A stretch of 64,000 nucleotides of DNA from Sphingopyxis fribergensis. GTDB lineage: Bacteria > Pseudomonadota > Alphaproteobacteria > Sphingomonadales > Sphingomonadaceae. Below, piece by piece: positions 61,578 to 64,000 of the stretch (its first letter is position 1; each line of letters begins with the position of its first letter). The notes beneath the pieces are model-generated. The model was not told the origin of the DNA, ran no database searches, and saw only the letters and a program-made list of their open reading frames with translations. Made by a program: the position numbers and the translations under genes. The stretch spans positions 3,820,501-3,884,500 of the forward strand of contig NZ_CP009122.1 of the NCBI RefSeq assembly GCF_000803645.1, written 5' to 3'.

Positions 61578-61841
61578 TTAGTTCAGCGGAGCGTCGCGCA
61601 GCTTTTCGATCTCGTCGGCGACATCAATTCCCTTGTCGGTAACGATGCGTTCGAGAACGCGGACGCGCGCCTCCAGCCGTTCGGTTTGCGCCGCATATTG
61701 CGCGGCCTTTTCGGCGGTTTCGTTCGTGATTGCCTTGAACTGCCGTTCCTTGAACTTGAGATGGCGTTCATAGGCGGCGTAGCCGATGCCGAGGGTAACC
61801 GGCAGCCCGACGACGATGATGAGAATGACGATGGCTTCCAT
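61578..61841 (-). CDS. Small membrane coiled-coil protein, psp cluster member 6
   Basis: 87 aa. Membrane helix about 3-22, a basic stretch (YERHLKFKERQFKAIT), then a coiled coil ending RLEARVRVLERIVTDKGIDV and ADEIEKLRD. It lacks the RAKHGYP juxtamembrane segment of its neighbours, so it may be an older split. Confidence 0.8.
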   Translation of the reverse strand: MEAIVILIIVVGLPVTLGIGYAAYERHLKFKERQFKAITNETAEKAAQYAAQTERLEARVRVLERIVTDKGIDVADEIEKLRDAPLN

Positions 61842-61852
61842 ATTCCGTCTCC

Positions 61853-62173
61853 TCAGTTCGACGGGCGCCGCAGCGCCTCGATCTCGTGGCTCAGCCGATG
61901 ACCTTCGTCGGTGACGATGCGCTCGATCACCGCGAGCCGGTCCTTCACCGAACCGAGTTCGGCGCGCAGCTGGGCATTTTCCTGGCCGATCAGCTTGACG
62001 CGTTCCATCGCTTCATCGCTGGTCCTTGGATAGACCGCCTTACCCCAGCTGTTTTCGAGCGGATAACCGTTCTTGACGCGGAGCCATGTGGTAAAGATCC
62101 AGCCGCCGATCGCGAGCATCCCCAAAATGGTGGCGATCGGCGCGATGACTTTGATCAGATCCATATTGTCCAT
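61853..62173 (-). CDS. Small membrane coiled-coil protein, psp cluster member 5b
   Basis: 106 aa. Membrane helix (APIATILGMLAIGGWIFTTW), juxtamembrane LRVKNGYPLENSWG, and a coiled coil ending SVKDRLAVIERIVTDEGHRL and SHEIEALRR. Closely related to the gene at 62185: both share GGW(I/M)FTTW and GYP(L/V)EN.WG. A tandem duplicate. Confidence 0.8.
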   Translation of the reverse strand: MDNMDLIKVIAPIATILGMLAIGGWIFTTWLRVKNGYPLENSWGKAVYPRTSDEAMERVKLIGQENAQLRAELGSVKDRLAVIERIVTDEGHRLSHEIEALRRPSN

Positions 62174-62184
62174 GATGATTCCTC

Positions 62185-62484
62185 TCAGCGCAGGCGGTCG
62201 ATTTGGTCGGCGAGCTGCGCGGCCTGACCGTTGGTCTCGGTTGCGATGCGTTCGAGCACCGAAATCCGCTCTTCCAGCCGGCTGACCTGTCCCGCCAGCT
62301 TGGCGTTGTCGTCGGTCAGCAGGGCGATTTTTCGATCAGCGTCGGGGTCGGTTCGATGAACCGTGCCGCCCCATTCATTCTCAACGGGATAGCCGTGCTT
62401 GGCGCGGATCCAGGTGGTGAACATCCAGCCGCCGATCGACAGTGCGATGATGGCGAGGACAAAAGTGGTGCCACCGAAATTCAT
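62185..62484 (-). CDS. Small membrane coiled-coil protein, psp cluster member 5a
   Basis: 99 aa. Membrane helix FVLAIIALSIGGWMFTTW, juxtamembrane IRAKHGYPVENEWGG, coiled coil ending RLEERISVLERIATETNGQA and ADQIDRLR. Paired with the gene at 61853, 11 nt apart. Most likely an accessory membrane protein of the Psp response; no family name is recognised. Confidence 0.8.
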   Translation of the reverse strand: MNFGGTTFVLAIIALSIGGWMFTTWIRAKHGYPVENEWGGTVHRTDPDADRKIALLTDDNAKLAGQVSRLEERISVLERIATETNGQAAQLADQIDRLR

Positions 62485-62527
62485 GTATCTTCCTCCCTGT
62501 TAGCCCCCAAAATCGTTGGGTGCCCGC

Positions 62528-62908
62528 TCAGCGCAGTGCGTCGATCTCGTCGGCAAGGCGGCGGTTGTGGCTGGTGTAATATTGCTCGATGTCGGCAAGC
62601 CGGCGGTCGATGTCGCGGAAGCGCGACTTGATATCGCGGGTCGAAGCGGTCGGGTTGCTGCGCACGCCCTGCCAGAATTTCGCTTCCTCATTCGAACCAT
62701 AGAGCGCGAACGGCTTCGGCGTACCCATCCAGGCGACCATCCAATATGCGATTAACGTCCAGGGGAAGCCGCCCATCAGGGTCAGCAGCACCGCGCCGAC
62801 GCGAACCCAGAGGACGTCAATCCCACTATAATCCGCGATTCCCGAACAGACACCGCTCCATTTGGCGTTCTGCTTGTCGAGGTAGAATTTTGTGCGGCTG
62901 GCAGACAT
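62528..62908 (-). CDS. pspC: Phage shock protein PspC
   Basis: 126 aa. The PspC domain FYLDKQNAKWSGVCSGIADY, GIDVLWVRVGAVLLTLMGGF and PWTLIAYWMVAWMG spans the membrane. The C-terminus (RDIDRRLADIEQYYTSHNRR then LADEIDALR) carries the same coiled-coil end as the small genes that follow. In E. coli, PspC with PspB senses membrane stress and recruits PspA. Confidence 0.93.
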   Translation of the reverse strand: MSASRTKFYLDKQNAKWSGVCSGIADYSGIDVLWVRVGAVLLTLMGGFPWTLIAYWMVAWMGTPKPFALYGSNEEAKFWQGVRSNPTASTRDIKSRFRDIDRRLADIEQYYTSHNRRLADEIDALR

Positions 62909-62909
62909 C

Positions 62910-63188
62910 TCAGTTCCTCCGGTTTGTCATATTTTCGAGCTGCGCCAGTTCTTCATCGCTGCGTACCGCGGGGCGGAAGTCGGGATGGTCGGCGCTGATG
63001 ATGCGTTCGACGGTGTGCAGGCGGTTTTCCAGGCGCCGTGCGGTATCGTAAAGCTCGTCGAGCAGCTGTTCGTCTTCTCCGGTCAGCGTCTTGGCCTGTT
63101 TCCACTTGGTAATATAGTGGAGGATCAGCCAGGGCAGACCGAGGAAGAGCGTTCCGATGACGATCGGGACAATGATGACTTCTTCCAT
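62910..63188 (-). CDS. pspB: Phage shock protein PspB
   Basis: 92 aa. N-terminal membrane helix IIVPIVIGTLFLGLPWLILH, then YITKWKQAKTLTGEDEQLLD and coiled coil RRLENRLHTVERIISADHPD. Matches PspB, which binds PspC. One base separates it from pspC, so they are coupled. Confidence 0.92.
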   Translation of the reverse strand: MEEVIIVPIVIGTLFLGLPWLILHYITKWKQAKTLTGEDEQLLDELYDTARRLENRLHTVERIISADHPDFRPAVRSDEELAQLENMTNRRN

Positions 63189-63200
63189 CGGTCCGGCTCC

Positions 63201-63863
63201 TTATTTGTTGGCCTGAGCGGCTTTCAACGCGGCGAGCTCGTCGGCGACCTTGTCGGCGGCCTGCAGCTCGGCGATCTCTTCGTCGAGCGACTTTTTATAG
63301 CCGAGGCTTAGCGCATCGGCGCGGCCTTCGGCTTCGTCGACGCGGCGTTCGAGGATTTCGAAGCGCGAGAAGGCGTCTTCGACGCGGTCGCCATTGGTCA
63401 TTTCGCGCAGTCGATACTTGTTCTCGGCGCTTTCGAGGCGGGTCGAGACGTTCGACTGGCGCGCACGCGCTTCGCTGAGCTTCTTCTGCAGCTTGGCGAT
63501 GTCGTCCTCATAACCCTTCAGCGCGTCGTCGAGCACCGCAATTTCGGCTTTCAGGCGCTCGGCCATGTCGCCGGCCTTCTGCTTTTCGACGAGCGCGGCG
63601 GTGGCAAGGTCTTCGCGGTCCTTCGACAGCGCGAGTTCGGCCTTTTCCTTCCAGCTGTCCTGCAGGCTTTCGAGCTTGGCGATGTGGCGGCGCATTTCCT
63701 TCTGGTCCGCGATCGTGCGGGCGGCGGAGGCGCGGACTTCGACGAGCGTTTCGTTCATCTCGAAGATGATCTGGCGGATCATCTTTTCCGGGTCTTCGGC
63801 CCGGTCGAGCAGGTCGGTGACATTGGCGGCGATGATGTCGCGGGTTCGTGAAAAAATACCCAT
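63201..63863 (-). CDS. pspA: Phage shock protein PspA
   Basis: 220 aa. N-terminal amphipathic helix MGIFSRTRDIIAANVTDLLD, then a coiled coil over nearly the whole length (EDPEKMIRQIIFEMNETLVE, RLKAEIAVLDDALKGYEDDI). PspA binds stressed inner membrane and, in other bacteria, inhibits PspF. ATG 63863 has SD CAGGAG. pspF is not seen in the window; a gene upstream may lie beyond the right edge. Confidence 0.96.
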   Translation of the reverse strand: MGIFSRTRDIIAANVTDLLDRAEDPEKMIRQIIFEMNETLVEVRASAARTIADQKEMRRHIAKLESLQDSWKEKAELALSKDREDLATAALVEKQKAGDMAERLKAEIAVLDDALKGYEDDIAKLQKKLSEARARQSNVSTRLESAENKYRLREMTNGDRVEDAFSRFEILERRVDEAEGRADALSLGYKKSLDEEIAELQAADKVADELAALKAAQANK

Positions 63864-63925
63864 TTTGAAACTCCTGTCGAAAATCTTGAGACACAATGTC
63901 TTTTTTGGGGGGTGTCTTTTATAAA

Positions 63926-63970
63926 AAGCTGGTGCCGGGGCGGGGCAAGGGGGGAGAGTGCCCCGGCACC
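63926..63970 (-). terminator. Terminator-like hairpin upstream of pspA
   Basis: GGTGCCGGGGC (63931-63941) pairs perfectly with GCCCCGGCACC (63960-63970), 18-nt loop, followed on the minus strand by AGCTTTTTATAAAAG. It probably ends a minus-strand gene beyond the window. No well-spaced sigma-54 (GG-N10-GC) promoter was found between it and pspA. Confidence 0.5.
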
Positions 63971-64000
63971 AGTGCCGGTCAGGCCAAAGCGCTGACCGCC

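Noticed and set aside
63901..64000. Sigma-54 promoter for pspA
   Set aside because: GGCAC and TTGC occur but are nine bases apart rather than five, so the GG-GC spacing is wrong.

Overview
The window is high-GC DNA (about 65%) with dense bacterial gene packing. Gene content and protein style (two large TonB-dependent receptors, an fdxA-type ferredoxin, an EmrAB-type efflux operon, DUF2093, DUF1287, an alphaproteobacterial S16 with a long acidic tail, a dapF-mtaB-ftsY-ispZ operon) point to an alphaproteobacterium of the Sphingomonadales, probably Sphingopyxis-like. That placement is inference from gene content; no rRNA is present. No tRNA, rRNA, CRISPR array, prophage or insertion sequence was recognised. 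The window looks like ordinary chromosome, with short palindromic (REP/BIME-like) repeats between genes.

Layout. 1-5.7 kb: start of a penicillin-acylase-family gene, a secreted M17 aminopeptidase, clpB, and three tandem paralogous small exported proteins. 5.8-11.5 kb: an Asp/Asn-hydroxylase-like protein, a sulfotransferase-like protein and a large TonB receptor. 11.8-16.6 kb: an M23 lipoprotein, DUF2093, xseA and purD (start codons overlap head to head), and an HhH membrane protein. 16.7-26 kb: small regulator/effector pairs (SDR/HxlR, AHSA1/ArsR), an M2 peptidase, a hydrolase, an HCCA-isomerase-like protein and a MarR-EmrA-EmrB efflux operon; clear palindromes lie at each regulator promoter. 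26-30.5 kb: a minus-strand run of GFA protein, lipoprotein, DUF2238 protein, DDAH-like hydrolase, asd and a DUF1287 protein. 30.6-39.4 kb: the classical ffh-rpsP-rimM-trmD-rplS group, still co-oriented but split by a serine hydrolase, a LysR regulator with a small divergent gene, a small membrane protein and an inverted sulfatase-like gene. 39.7-45.7 kb: a GGDEF/EAL protein, then dapF-mtaB-ftsY-ispZ with overlapping ends, and a PuuD-N-like membrane protein. 45.8-51.3 kb: gamma-carbonic-anhydrase-like protein, a spermidine-synthase-like membrane protein, hemB and an M23 peptidase. 51.6-57.4 kb: a SUV3-like helicase with an S4 RNA-binding partner, fdxA, clpP and clpX. 57.7-60.9 kb: a second TonB receptor and sufE. 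61.0-63.9 kb: a phage-shock (psp) operon.

The most unusual item is that psp operon. After pspA, pspB and pspC come five more small membrane-anchored coiled-coil genes. Most share one C-terminal motif with each other, and PspB and PspC carry weaker versions of it, so the locus looks like a local expansion of a membrane-stress module. Second is a palindromic repeat inserted in frame inside the radical-SAM gene mtaB; a related copy is intergenic elsewhere in the window. Other points of note are the triplicated small exported Cys-pair proteins, the dispersed trmD/rplS operon, a hairpin placing the rplS ribosome-binding site in its loop, a Pho-box-like repeat before the second TonB receptor, and several strong operator-like palindromes.
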